A DNA stretch of 64,000 nt from Pegoplata infirma (taxonomy: Eukaryota > Arthropoda > Insecta > Diptera > Anthomyiidae). Positions 45,816 through 56,420 of this stretch are shown here, piece after piece. The stretch spans positions 145,772,275 to 145,836,274 of the forward strand of contig OY992537.1 of the NCBI GenBank assembly GCA_963921195.1, written 5' to 3'. Under the pieces are notes generated by a model, which saw only the letters and a program-made list of their open reading frames with translations, was not told where the DNA came from and made no database searches. The translations under genes and the position numbers were made by a program. Positions within the stretch are counted from its first letter, which is position 1; each line of letters opens with the position of its first letter.

Positions 45816-45986
45816 TAGCGGTTCTCAACCTTGATAGAAAACATAAAAAGAATCAGAGGAATGAAGAAAACAAGAAAATGTTTGACAGATACAACAGCAA
45901 AACACATGTATTTCTGTCAAACATTTTCTTGTTTTCTTCATTTCTCCGATTCTGTTTTTGTTTTCTATCAAGGGTGAAAACCGCTA
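45816..45986. mobile_element. Element AA: 171-bp hairpin MITE
   Basis: The ends TAGCGGTTCTCAACC and its near-inverse close a hairpin with arms of about 70 bp ('gaagaaaacaagaaaatg' mirrored). The related segment at about 47425-47450 reads across uninterrupted (GACAATG), which implies a short AAT duplication. Confidence 0.75.
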
Positions 45987-45989
45987 ATG

Positions 45990-46976
45990 TTTTTTACATT
46001 AAAAAATTTGTTATTTATCTATTTTTGAAAAAATATATATGGGGCATTCCAGGCCAAATCACTCATTTTTAAATTTGACCCCTTTCGATTTACTACTATT
46101 TTCTTTTTCGATATGTTTTAGTACTTATTAAATGCAACTTGGACACCATTTTCGCCAAAATGGCGATTTTCTCCAAAAAAATAAAAAATTTAAATTATTA
46201 ATTAATTTTGACCATTAAAAAATATAGATATCTTAAAAAAAGTTGAACAACGTTTTGTTGGTATTTCAATGTAGTTTTAGAAAAAAAAATATGAAAAAAT
46301 TATTCGAAGTAATTATCACTTTTTTTTGAGGTTTAAAAATTAAAATCGACTTTTTGAAAAAGTCCAAAACCTTCCATTTTTTTGTAAAAAAAACTCTTAA
46401 AACTCTACACTAAATTACGTAACTTTTAAGCTTTAATTCGAGATGTGATCACAATTCTTTCTATTTTTTTATTTTTTTTTTATTTTTAAAATTGCACCTT
46501 TTATTTTTTGGCTCTGATTTATTTTATATGGTGCTCCAAAAGAAATATATTGGTCACAATAAGAAAAATACTTTTCATCTAATTATATTTGAACTTGAAG
46601 AATAAAAAAATGTTATTACAGTAGAAAATTTCAATAAATTTCAAAAATTGGATTGCATTGCTTAATCAAGTGGTCTGCCACACGTTCCCCATATATATTT
46701 TTTAATATAAAATCTAATGATTTGCTAGTCATAACTTTTAATTTTTAATTTTTTTTTTTTTAATTATAGTAGTATAACGAAAATCAACCGGTAGAAACAC
46801 AAAGTGACTCATCAAGGGTACTAGAAATTTCATCGACTTTCTTAAACGCTTTTAAAAAAGTTCATATCTTATTCTAGGAGGGTATCGCGATTGCCAACCT
46901 TGTTTTTTAATATACCTTTTAAATCTCAATTTTTAAAAAATATTTTTTAATGTTAAAAACCATATAATAGTTAATA
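45990..46976. other. AT-rich interior of element P
   Basis: No gene. About 46775-46897 is a diverged copy of the right end of element Z ('ccggtagaaacac' through 'attgccaacc'). Confidence 0.45.
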
Positions 46977-47352
46977 GCCCTGTTTTTTGCAGACCGGATT
47001 AAGATTAGGATTAACTCTATTTAGTTAAAAAATGGGTCAAATCAAGTCCATAAATTTTTTTTATATTTTTTTTCTGAATTTACATCCAATTAGTTAATAT
47101 AAACAGGAAAAAAAATTAAGCGTTATCCAAAATGTAAAATGGCATAAATAAATTTGAGTTAATCCAAGGATTTAACTAAATTTATTTTTCATTCTTTGCA
47201 TTTTTGACAAAGCTTAATTTGTTTTTCAGTTTATATTTACTAATTGTATGTAATTTCAGAAAAAAGAAAAAAAAAATCTGGACTTGATTTGACCCATTTT
47301 TTAACTAAATAAAGTTAATCCAAATCTTAATCCGGTCTGCAAAAAACAGGGC
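46977..47352. mobile_element. Element BB: palindromic MITE, 5-bp TSD
   Basis: The ends GCCCTGTTTTTTGCAGACC and its inverse have TAATA on both sides (46972-46976, 47353-47357). Arms of about 110 bp mirror each other ('gattaagattaggattaac', 'gggtcaaatcaagtcc'). Non-coding. Confidence 0.8.
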
Positions 47353-47357
47353 TAATA

Positions 47358-48429
47358 TAAATTTAAAGAAAAAAATTAATTATTTTTTTTTGTACAAACA
47401 TTTTTTTTTATAGTGGACTGAAAATATACTTTTAAAACATAAAAGACAATGTTTTTTTAATATTAATAAATTTATTATTCAGCATTTTTTAATAAAAATT
47501 TATGTATTTTTTTTTTTAACTGAAATCAAATGATTTGCTAGTCATAACTTTATTTTTTTTATATACCTGCATTATTTTAATTTAAGTTAATTTTTTTTTT
47601 CTATTGATTAATTTAAATTTTTACTTTTTTTTTGAGAAAGATTATTCTAGCTCAAGGTCATATTTCTTTTACTAATCGTTACGATGATATTGTCAAAGTA
47701 ACAATTTTCAAGAAACTTTTTATAAAGTTGTTTGTTTTAAATTGATTGGTTTGGTCATTTTGCAAGACTTACTCGACACGTGTTTCGGAATTCGTCAAAT
47801 TCCATTATCAAGAGTATTTAGCAAATTGACAATCGTTTGTGGCAAAACATAAAGACTTATATTCGTATGTAAATAGTCATAACGAGAAATGTACTAAATA
47901 CACAACATAATACAGCTCTAAATTTCAAACGAAAAGCCATAACCAAACCATCACTATTTAATTCAAACATACCTTCCTTCATATATACAAAAATAGAATT
48001 TTAAAGGTCGAATAATAAATAATTTTTATTAATTTAAAAATTAAAACAGAATTTAAATTTTTACTATTAAAAAAACCAGTATGGTCTTAGACATTACTTA
48101 ACGTAATACTGCATAGTAAATTAATTTAAGCACTTATAGCTTTTCTTTTCTTAAACCAAATGATTTTTTTTGTTTAAGATTTAAGTTTTGTGTTTTGTAA
48201 TATATACCTGTATTAATTGAATTTAATAAATGACTTTTTTAACCAAAATTATTTTGAATTTAATTTAAGCATGTGTTCAATTTGTTTTACATACTACAAG
48301 CAACATCTTAAATCGAACCAACCATTCCGTTATTGGCGGTATATTCGCGAATACCGCCTTAGCTATGTATGATACCGCCTTACATTTCTATATCGCTATT
48401 TTTTGTTTTTTAAGATAAGTCCCCCTTTA
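47358..48429. other. AT-rich interior of element P with a fragment of element G
   Basis: 47640-47830 is a degenerate inverted relative of 24470-24660 in element G ('gcaagactta', 'cgaattc'/'attcgtcaaattcc'). Otherwise simple AT-rich DNA. No gene. Confidence 0.45.
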
Positions 48430-50270
48430 TCCCGCTTTTTTGGCTTTTGGAACATAAAGTACACTTTATAGTTTTCAAATAATGTTTTGCCTAATATGCC
48501 ATTTATAAACAAAATCCAGATAAATTCTAACAAGTTTAACATGCTTAGACACGTTCTTTTCACACTTTTATTTGATATGCAACATGACTAGGTTACTTTT
48601 CATAAAAAAATAGATTTCAGTGGTGGAAAAACGATCCCCGTTTCAATTGTGATTAATCGCATAAAAGAAAAAAACTTAAAAATTAACGTTTCTTTCCCCC
48701 TCTTTCACCCCCTAACAAAATATGTGTTCTTGTGTACCGTTTTGAAACCAATGATATAACATGAATAATATGATGTAATTAGTTGAGAACTTACTTAGCA
48801 TTATTAATTTCCAATTTTAAAGACACAAATTGTTGGACTTTTGTCTAGCTAGATTTTGATTTGGAACCAATGTGCGGCGGTCAACACCTTTCTAACAAAG
48901 TATTGGAAATTAAAATCGGACAAAAAATAGCCAAGTTATTTAAATTTTCATTAAAATCGAATTGAAAAGCATCAAAAACTGACCCAAACGTCTCGTTTTG
49001 TCAAGCCTATCGTCAGATTTTTAAAATGTTTTAATACACAATTAATGAATTTCTAAATATCTATTATATTCGGTCATGCATTGGACAAAAAAAAAATCCG
49101 AATTGAAAAATACCCTCTTTGGACTCATTTTTGACGCAGTTTAGCTCACGGGAGATAATCGCTAGAGCCGAAAGATTTTGGGAATCTTCATAAAACATGT
49201 CAAAGTTAATTTTGCGGTGGGTACATCAACAATTTTTTTTTTTGAGTCGTTCTAACGTACATACACACATACATATGTATAATAAATTATTTTTTTTCTT
49301 TAATATACTGCTATTTTAAAATTGTTTGCTTTTTACAAATTTCTAATAATTTTTTGTTTTTAATTTTGCATATATTTTTTTAATTCATTTTCCTATACTT
49401 TTCTAATTTTTTACCCTTATTTTTAAAATTTTTTTTCAGTATTTTTCTGTTATAATACCCTATTGGAATGTAATAATTTTTGAAATGATATGTAGTGTGT
49501 ATGTAATGTAAAAGAAAAACTAAATAAATTTCTAAAGAATGGTAAATAAAATTCATATCATTCATTCATATTATGATAAATTTATCACGATATTTTGCTT
49601 ATAACTTTTCATTTCATGATAAACGATAAGAATTCTTCGTTTCACGAAAAAGAAACGAAGTTTTTTTCTTCTAACTTAAACTCACCGTCTGAAAAAGAAG
49701 GAAAAAAAGCAAACCACATCTCATGTTCATGAAACGATAAACAGTTATTTTTTTCTCAACTGAAACGAAATGAAGATGAACAAAATACAATGTGTTCAAT
49801 TTCATGACAAAAAAAAAAACATCAAACGTTGTTCAATATTCTTTAATGGTGAAAGAAAGAACTAAAATGAACAGATCGTGGTGATAAAATACGTACTCTG
49901 ATTTAAAGCCTCCTAATGACTTAGGAAGCTGAAAACTTCCTAGAATATAGTCCTAACGTTGGCCATATCACCAAGTAGTCGGATTTAAAATTTTCGCAAA
50001 GTGGGCGTAGAATTGAGGGGAAAAGTGGCGTATCAAAATTGAGATTTTTTAACATTTTTACTTCTTTTGAAGCCCCCAAATGAATTAGGAAGCCCAAATT
50101 AATTAGGAAGCATAGCATTTAGTTCTAACAATGAAGCATATCCTGAAGTAATCGGATTTCAATTTTTTAGACTGTGGAAGGAGAATTAAGAGAAAAATGG
50201 GGCGTGGCAAAATTGTGTTTTTAATATTTTAACTAATTTGAAGACCTCCAATGACTTATGAAGATTAAAA
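48430..50270 (-). repeat. Inverted segmental duplication, arm 2
   Basis: Reverse complement of 29204-31105, including a second CAGAGTACGTA terminus of element P at about 49888 and about 380 bp of Helitron flank beyond it. It is followed at 50290-50880 by the true right end of P, which is a third, similar arm in the same orientation as arm 2. Confidence 0.9.
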
Positions 50271-51106
50271 TAATAATAATAATAATAAATTATTTTTTTT
50301 CTTTAATATACTGCTATTCTAAAATTGTTTGCTTTTTACAAATTTCTAATAATTTTTTGTTTTTAATTTTGCATTTATTTTTTTAATTCATTTTCCTATA
50401 CTTTTCTAATTTTTTCCCCTTATTTTTAAAATTTTTTTTCAGTATTTTTCTGTTATAATACCCTATTGGAATGTAATAATTTTTGAAATGATATGTAGTG
50501 TGTATGTAAAAGAAAAACTAAATAAATTTCTAAAGAATGGTGAATAAAATTCATATCATTCATTCATATCATGATAAATTTATCACGATATTTTGCTTAT
50601 AACTTTTCATTTCATGATAAACGATAAGAATTCTTCGTTTCACGAAAAAGAAACGAAGTTTTTTCTTCTAACTTAAACTCATCGTCTGAAAAAGAAGGAA
50701 AAAAAAGCAAACCACATCTCATGTTCATGAAACGATAAACAGTTTTTTTTCTCAACTGAAACGAAATGAAGATGAACAAAATACAATGTGTTCAATTTCA
50801 TGACAAAGAAAAAAAAAACAAAATACAAATAATCTTGTTCATGAATATGAAAACAAAAAGAGCTTCATATACGTACTCTGCTTTAAATTAAGCAAAAATG
50901 TCAAAAAGTTGAGTTTTGCCACGCCCATTTTTCCGCTTATTTCTCCGCCCACAGTCCAAAAATCGAAAATCCGGCTACGTTAGGATCTGCCCCAGGTGTT
51001 TTACTATATGCATGCCAATTTTCAGCTTTGTAGCTCATCAGTTGGCTTTAAAAAGCTCTGGATAGACAAAAAAAGAGGAACACACAAATAGGGAAATTAT
51101 ATATAT

Positions 51107-53248
51107 GGGGGTTTTCGTGTCAACTGACACAACTTTTGAAATCGATGTCTTCCGATCGGGATGCACCATTTGCACCAAGGTTAGTCCTATTGGATAGTAG
51201 TTCAGACACAATTTTTCAACGAGATCGGTCGAGAACTCTCTGAGTTAGAGGGGGTCGAAATTTGACATTTTGGCCAAAGAGGTGTTGATTCTCATCCATG
51301 TAACTTCTTACCTATTGTTTTTAGCAAAATGTGTCCCAAAGAGTTTAGATAGCTATTTCTTCAGTCTTTCGAAAAAAAATATAAAAAAAATAAAAAAACA
51401 AATTTTTGATTTTTTTTCTTAAAAATCCAAAACTTTTTTGACTTTTTCCTCAAATTGGGCCCTTTTTTTTTTTTTTTTTTTTGATCCAAAAGAAAGCTTA
51501 GGTGATTTCCTTTAAGAGCTGTGGGGTCGCTTAGTGGGATGCGAGTGGGATATCTATGAAAAAATTATTTTTTTAACTTTGGAACACAAAAAACGGTTCT
51601 TCAATTTGCACTATTAGGCGTGGGATAGCTAACCAGTTTTCAATTTCGATCCGCGATACCCTCTAATTTTTTTAGGTTCAAAAAAGAAAGCACGAGGCAA
51701 AAAAATGGGGGCGGTGGGGAGGGGCCATATGGCCCCTCATTGCGGTCAAAGTTGGGCGTAAAGAGGTAAAAATCCTCAAAAAGCCCCAAAACTCCCCTAG
51801 AAACGCCCCTGGACGGGTGCAATGTGAGACCGACCTCCAATAATTTTCTGCCCCCAACATTTTTCTTGAACATACCTTACCCCTATTTCCACTTCCTAAG
51901 GGGGCTCCCATACAAAACATTTTTAAAAAATTTGATCCTACCATTCTAACTTACCCTAAAGTGCCCCAAGTGGGGCCAAATGTATGACCGACCTCCATTA
52001 TTTTATCAATTCCAACATTTTTTGCAAACATACCTACAATGTATCTTTAACCCTTAAGGTGGTCCCCATACATTTCTTTTATTTTTTATAAATTTGTTTC
52101 ATTAAACCAGCTCCTACCGCCCCTACCGTGCCTCCTAGAGAGGCAAAAATTACGACCAACGCCCATTATTTTTTAGTTACCAACATTTTGTCCGAACATC
52201 ATAACACCCTAACTCCACTCGCTAAGAGGCTCCCATACATTATAAAAACATGTAATTTTAAAAACTAATAAAAAAAAAAAAAAATGTATGGGGACCCCCT
52301 TAAGAGTTGAAAATAAAGGGTAGGTATATTCTGAGAAAATGTTGGAGTTGAAAAAATATTGGGGGTCGGTCATACATTTTACTCCTCTAGGGGCACCCTA
52401 TTGACAGTTAGAGCGGTAGGAGCAAATTTTATAAAAATGTCATTTTGTATGGGAGCCCCTTTAGGAATTGGAAATAGAGGTTAGGTTTATTCAAGAAAAA
52501 TGTTGGGGGCAGAAAATTAATAGAGGTCGGTCTCACATTGCACCCGTCCAAGGGCGTTTCTAGGGGAGTTTTTGGGCTTTTTGAGGATTTTTGCCTCTTT
52601 ACGCCCAACTTTGACCGCAATGAGGGGCCATATGGCCCCTCTCCACAGCCCCCATTTTTTGGCTCGTGCTTTCTTTTTCGACCCTTAAAAAAATTAGGGG
52701 GTATCGCGGATCGAAATCGAAAACTGGTTAGCTATCCCAAGCCTAATAGTGCAAATTGAAGAACCGTTTTTTGTGTTCCAAAGTTAAAAAAATAATTTTT
52801 TCATAGATATCCCACTCGCATCCCACTAAGCCACCCCACAGCTCTTAAAGGAAATCACCTAAGCTTTCTTTTGGATCAAAAAAAAAAAAAAAAAAGGGCC
52901 CAATTTGAGGAAAAAGTCAAAAAAGTTTTGGATTTTTAAGAAAAAAAATCAAAAAATTTTTTTTTATTTTTTTTATATTTTTTTTTGAAAGACTGAAGAA
53001 ATAGCTATCTAAACTCTTTGGGACACATTTTGCTAAAAACAATAGGTAAGAAGTTACATGGATGAGAATCAACACCTCTTTGGCCAAAATGTCAAATTTC
53101 GACCCCCTCTAACTCAGAGAGTTCTCGACCGATCTCGTTGAAAAATTGTGTCTGAACTACTATCCAATAGGACTAACCTTGGTGCAAATTTCATCCCGAT
53201 CGGAAGACATCGATTTCAAAAGTTGTGTCAGTTGACACGAAAACCCCC
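51107..53248. mobile_element. Element J: 2.1-kb foldback with GGGGG/CCCCC ends
   Basis: Two arms of about 1.05 kb are near-perfect inverted copies around a centre near 52190. The left end GGGGGTTTTCGTGTCAACTG mirrors the right end at 53229-53248. It splits the TATATA tract at the Helitron 5' end; the flanks share ATAT. The left arm reads 'gggccatatggcccc' at 51723 and the right arm has the same at 52625. Its apparent frames (51640-51944, 52429-52759) are mirror artefacts. No transposase. Confidence 0.85.
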
Positions 53249-54529
53249 ATATAGATTAGAGTTAATTTTGAAAATTTGATCTGTGGATATCATCATTTTT
53301 TTAAAGGATTTAGGGGAGCTAAAAAGAATGCCGGTATTTTTTTGGAAAAATTTTAACTCCTTGGGGTGGTTCAAAGCATTTGAAATCGCGGATTTTGAGC
53401 TGATTTTTCTGCAGAGAAAAAACGGCTGAATATATTGCAAATCTGATTTCACCAGTCGATTCTACAGCAAAAAATAATACAATGGCCATTTTTCAAACTC
53501 TTAAAAAAAGTTCCAAAAACCCACCACAGAGGGCGGAAATATAAGGTTTTTCCATTTTCTTTTAAAATTAATTTTTTAAATATGCACAATTAAAGGGCAT
53601 TTTTAGCTTAACAAAATGGTACCAAATTTTCCGTTCTATCACAACCCGTTAAAAAGTTATAAGCTCTCAAAAATGGGCAAAAACACTTTTTTTGAGAACT
53701 TTGACCTCAATTTTCTCGAAAACATGACGTGATAGAAAAATTTGAAAACTAGATTCAGAATCAGCATCGAAAAAGTTAATCGAAAGTTTTATGATCCCAG
53801 AATATCATCCAAAAACATCACAAAAAAATGCTCTCAATAATGCACAAAAATTAGTTTTTTGTGAACTTTGACCTCAATTATTTCAAAAACCTGACGTTAC
53901 GGAACATTTTGGAAACCAGATTTGGAATCAGCATTGAGAGGAAAATCGAAAACGAGTGTCCAGACCGCTGACCCATCCAAAAATGTTTCAAATTTCGGTC
54001 AGTGTTTTATAATTTTACCATTAGAAAAAAAAACTTTGAAGCCTTATAACTTTTTAATGGGTTGTGATAGAAAGGTGCTTTTTGTACCAATTTTCTTAGC
54101 AAAAAAAAACCTCTTCATCGTGCATTATTAAAAAAATAATTTAATTTTTTTTTTTAAACAATCGATTTTTCCGCCCCTGCTGTGGGTTATTGGAACTTTT
54201 TTTAGGAGTTCAAAAAACTGCTATTGTATTAATTTTTGCTGTAGAATCGACTGGTGAAATCCGATTTGCAATATATTTAGCCGTTTTTTCTCTGCACAAA
54301 AATCAGCTCAAAATCCGCGATTTCAAATGCTTTGAACCACCTAGGGCTGTCAATCCCGAAATCCCGAATCCCGAAATCCCGGGATTTTTGTCATAAAATG
54401 AATCCCGAATCCCGGGATTTTTAAGCTGAAATCCCGGGATTTTTTAAGTATTAAAAATGTATGAGAATTTATTTTTAAAAATAAAATTTTGTTCAAATAT
54501 TGTTACATTTACATCAACAAATTAAAACT

Positions 54530-54665
54530 TAAACTTTTTTTGAATTTTCAACGAAGCTGGCCACGAATTTTGTTGAGCTGAGAATTCTGCCCAGGCTTGC
54601 TGAATAATAGTCCAATGCACTAACCATTAAGCCACAGTCACGGAGCCCTTTGACCAAAGTTTGCA
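54530..54665 (-). repeat. Diverged tRNA-derived SINE head
   Basis: On the minus strand it reads GTGGCTTAATGGTTAGTGC (box A) then TTGGACTATTATTCAGCAAG, similar to the SINE head at 19256-19330. Box B is degraded, so it should not be transcribed as such. Confidence 0.62.
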
Positions 54666-54917
54666 GGTTTTGGCGAAAATTTTCTAAAACACTCAAAATT
54701 TGATCGATGGGCGCCACGGGTAAATTTAATCCGATTGGCCTCGAATTTGTACATAAGTTTTAGGTCTAGGAGAATAAAAATTTTCCGGGACGTTCAAAAT
54801 TGGAAGAAAAAATCTTTTTATACAAAAAAATGCAAGTCTAATGTATTATATTATTACATTTCCCCTTTAAATGTTTTTATTATTTTAAATTTTCTTTAAA
54901 TTAGTTTTAAAATTATA

Positions 54918-55100
54918 CAGTGCAACAACCATAATCGGAATGGGATGAAACCAAAAGCAAATTAAAGTTGTCATTTTCCATAACAAACCCCCCTTTTTTA
55001 GTTCATTGCTAAATATTTAATACTAATAATTACTTGAAAACTGCATAAGTGGCGTATACTTAATTTTTTAATTGCCTTTAAATAACAATAAGAATAATTA
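54918..55100 (+). repeat. Deleted copy of element D
   Basis: Starts CAGTGCAACA and shares 'aatcggaatgggatgaaacc' with both ends of 36274-37436, then jumps to D interior wording ('taattgcctttaaataac'). Confidence 0.6.
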
Positions 55101-55144
55101 GAAATCATTTTTTTAAATAAAAAATTTCGTTGTAGCGAAATCGA

Positions 55145-55232
55145 CCTAAGGGTTTTCGTGGGAATCAAACCCACGACTCCCTGCTTAATAGGCTAGCACG
55201 CTACCAACTAACACACAGTAGCCCCTTAATAA
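55145..55232 (-). repeat. tRNA-like segment (SINE head or tRNA pseudogene)
   Basis: On the minus strand: GGGGCTACTGTGTGTTAGTT, a D-arm-like GGTAGCGTGC, and a T-arm GTGGGTTTGATTCCCAC with a 5-bp stem. Box B has one mismatch to GGTTCGANTCC. The acceptor pairs only partly and the anticodon arm is poor, so a working tRNA is unlikely. Confidence 0.5.
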
Positions 55233-55660
55233 TCACAATAAAATTGAAACATAAAGAGTCTACTATTTTTTTACTTTTATAATCAAAGAAATTTAATCCC
55301 GAAAAATCCCGGAATCCCGAAAAATCCCGGGATCCCGAAAAATCCCGTGATCCCGAAAAATCCCGGGATCCCGGGATTTCGATTTTTAAATCCCGAATCC
55401 CGGGATTTTAAAAAACCGATCCCGTTTGACAGCCCTAGAACCACCCCAAGGAGTGAAAATTTAAAAAAAAAAATACCGGCATTCTTTTTAGCTCCCCTAA
55501 ATCCTTTAAAAAAATTATGATATCCGATAAACAGATAAAGTGATATAGTCACCAAACGAACTCTAATATAGATAGATAGATAATTCAATAATTTTTAAAA
55601 GCAAAAAAATTCGTAAACATTTTTTTGAAAATCGTTTTTAATGAAGTACAACTGAAGGCC

Positions 55661-56420
55661 TAGGGTTGCCAGACGACCGGGAATGGCCTGGATTTTCCAG
55701 TTATTTTGGGTCTGGTCCAGTTTCCAGTTGAGATATAATTTATCCAGTTAAAAAAGAATTTCTTTAATTTTAACAATATTTTTTTTTTTATTTAATATAT
55801 TTTACATTTTTTTGGACTACTTTTTGAATAAAACATTAATCTTTTCACTACTTTTTTCTGCATTTTCACTACTTTTTTTATTACTTTTTCGAGCATCTCG
55901 CATTCTAGTGTTGATTTCATCATGAATGTTTTTCTTGAGATCTTCGATGATATGAGGATTGTTTGGTGAAAATTTTGCTTTTTAAATAAACCCAAAAAAA
56001 TAATTCCGGATCGGTCAAATCTGCAGAGGGCCAGTTATTGTAGCCCTTTTTTGACATCGTACGTCACGGCAATTTTAACTGGCCACATATATTTCCCGAT
56101 TTGACCACTTCGGACTTATTTTTGTGGGGTTATTTGAAAAGAAAAATCTACGCTAACAATCATTAGACCATTGACGAGCCAGCATTAAAATTTCGAGACG
56201 ATCGAATATGTAGTGGAAATGCTTTAAAAGGGGCACATTTTTCCGTGGCCAATAAATGCAGCCATTTGATTGATGTTATATTCGAAAAGTAGTCCAAAAT
56301 ATCTTATTTTTGAAAATCTGTCGATTTGTTATTCAAAAAAAAATCCAGTTAGTTTTTTTTAAATCCAGCTGAATTTTTTCCATTGTCCAGTTATTTAACT
56401 TCTAGTATCTGGCAACCCTA
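55661..56420. mobile_element. Element O: TAGGGTTGCC-ended element with TCCAGTT repeats
   Basis: The ends TAGGGTTGCCAGA and its near-inverse TCTGGCAACCCTA bound 760 bp; 'tccagtt' words are repeated near both ends. The 8-bp flanks (TGAAGGCC, GCTAGACC) match poorly, so it is old. A transposase fossil lies inside. Confidence 0.68.
56050..56292 (+). pseudogene. mariner-type (DDE/D superfamily) transposase fossil, C-terminal part
   Basis: In the frame through 56095 the translation reads NWPHIFPDLTTSDLFLWGYL, KRKIYANN, an in-frame TAG (56164-56166), then TIDEPALKFRDDRI, KCSHLIDVIFEK and a final TAG (56290-56292). 'PDLTxxDxFLWGYLK' is the block around the third catalytic acidic residue of IS630-Tc1-mariner transposases, and the tail 'C..H.IDVIF' is also typical. 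Upstream blocks with the first two catalytic residues are missing. It is dead. Whether it belonged to element O or was a separate insertion is not clear. Confidence 0.82.

Larger units (their letters stand above)
29559..50880. mobile_element. Element P: hAT-like, 21.3 kb with passengers
   Basis: The ends CAGAGTACGTAT and ATACGTACTCTG are flanked by exact CTTTAAAT (29551-29558, 50881-50888). The intact Helitron copy reads straight across this site near 62101. Inside each end is a long related arm ('gtttcatgaacatgagatg' on one side, its complement on the other). The region between holds element Z and an inverted duplication. No transposase found. Confidence 0.8.
26514..53255 (-). mobile_element. 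Helitron family R, copy 2, expanded to 26.7 kb by nested insertions
   Basis: On the minus strand the 3' end is hairpin plus CTAG (26517-26514), followed by T. The 5' TC end is at 53255-53254, after the TATATA tract that element J interrupts. Helitron sequence is visible at 26514-27840, 28713-29550, 50889-51106 and 53249-53255. The rest is elements S, P (with its own passengers) and J. No Rep/helicase. Confidence 0.78.
54342..55437. mobile_element. Element L: hAT-like with CCCGGGATTT arrays and SINE-like passengers
   Basis: The ends TAGGGCTGTCAA and TTGACAGCCCTA have exact GAACCACC flanks (54334-54341, 55438-55445). 'Aatcccgggattt' words are repeated many times just inside both ends (54350-54450, 55290-55410). 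Two tRNA-like segments and a piece of element D lie in the middle. No transposase. Confidence 0.9.
53257..55565. mobile_element. Element K: foldback, hAT-like, carrying element L
   Basis: The ends TAGAGTT and AACTCTA are flanked by exact ATATAGAT (53249-53256, 55566-55573). Arms mirror each other: 'aaaagaatgccggta' at 53322 against 'taccggcattctttt' at 55473, and 'gtcgattctacagc' at 53456 against 'gctgtagaatcgac' at 54238. Inner sequence holds further inverted 'gaactttgacctcaatt' copies. Non-coding. Confidence 0.83.

Noticed and set aside
51640..52759. Similar frames on both strands
   Set aside because: Mirror images in the palindrome of element J.
26514..53255. Maverick/Polinton-type giant transposon
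   Set aside because: Length comes from stacked insertions; there is no polymerase B, integrase, ATPase or capsid frame.
55145..55232. Functional tRNA gene on the minus strand
   Set aside because: T-arm is good but the anticodon arm and most of the acceptor stem do not pair.
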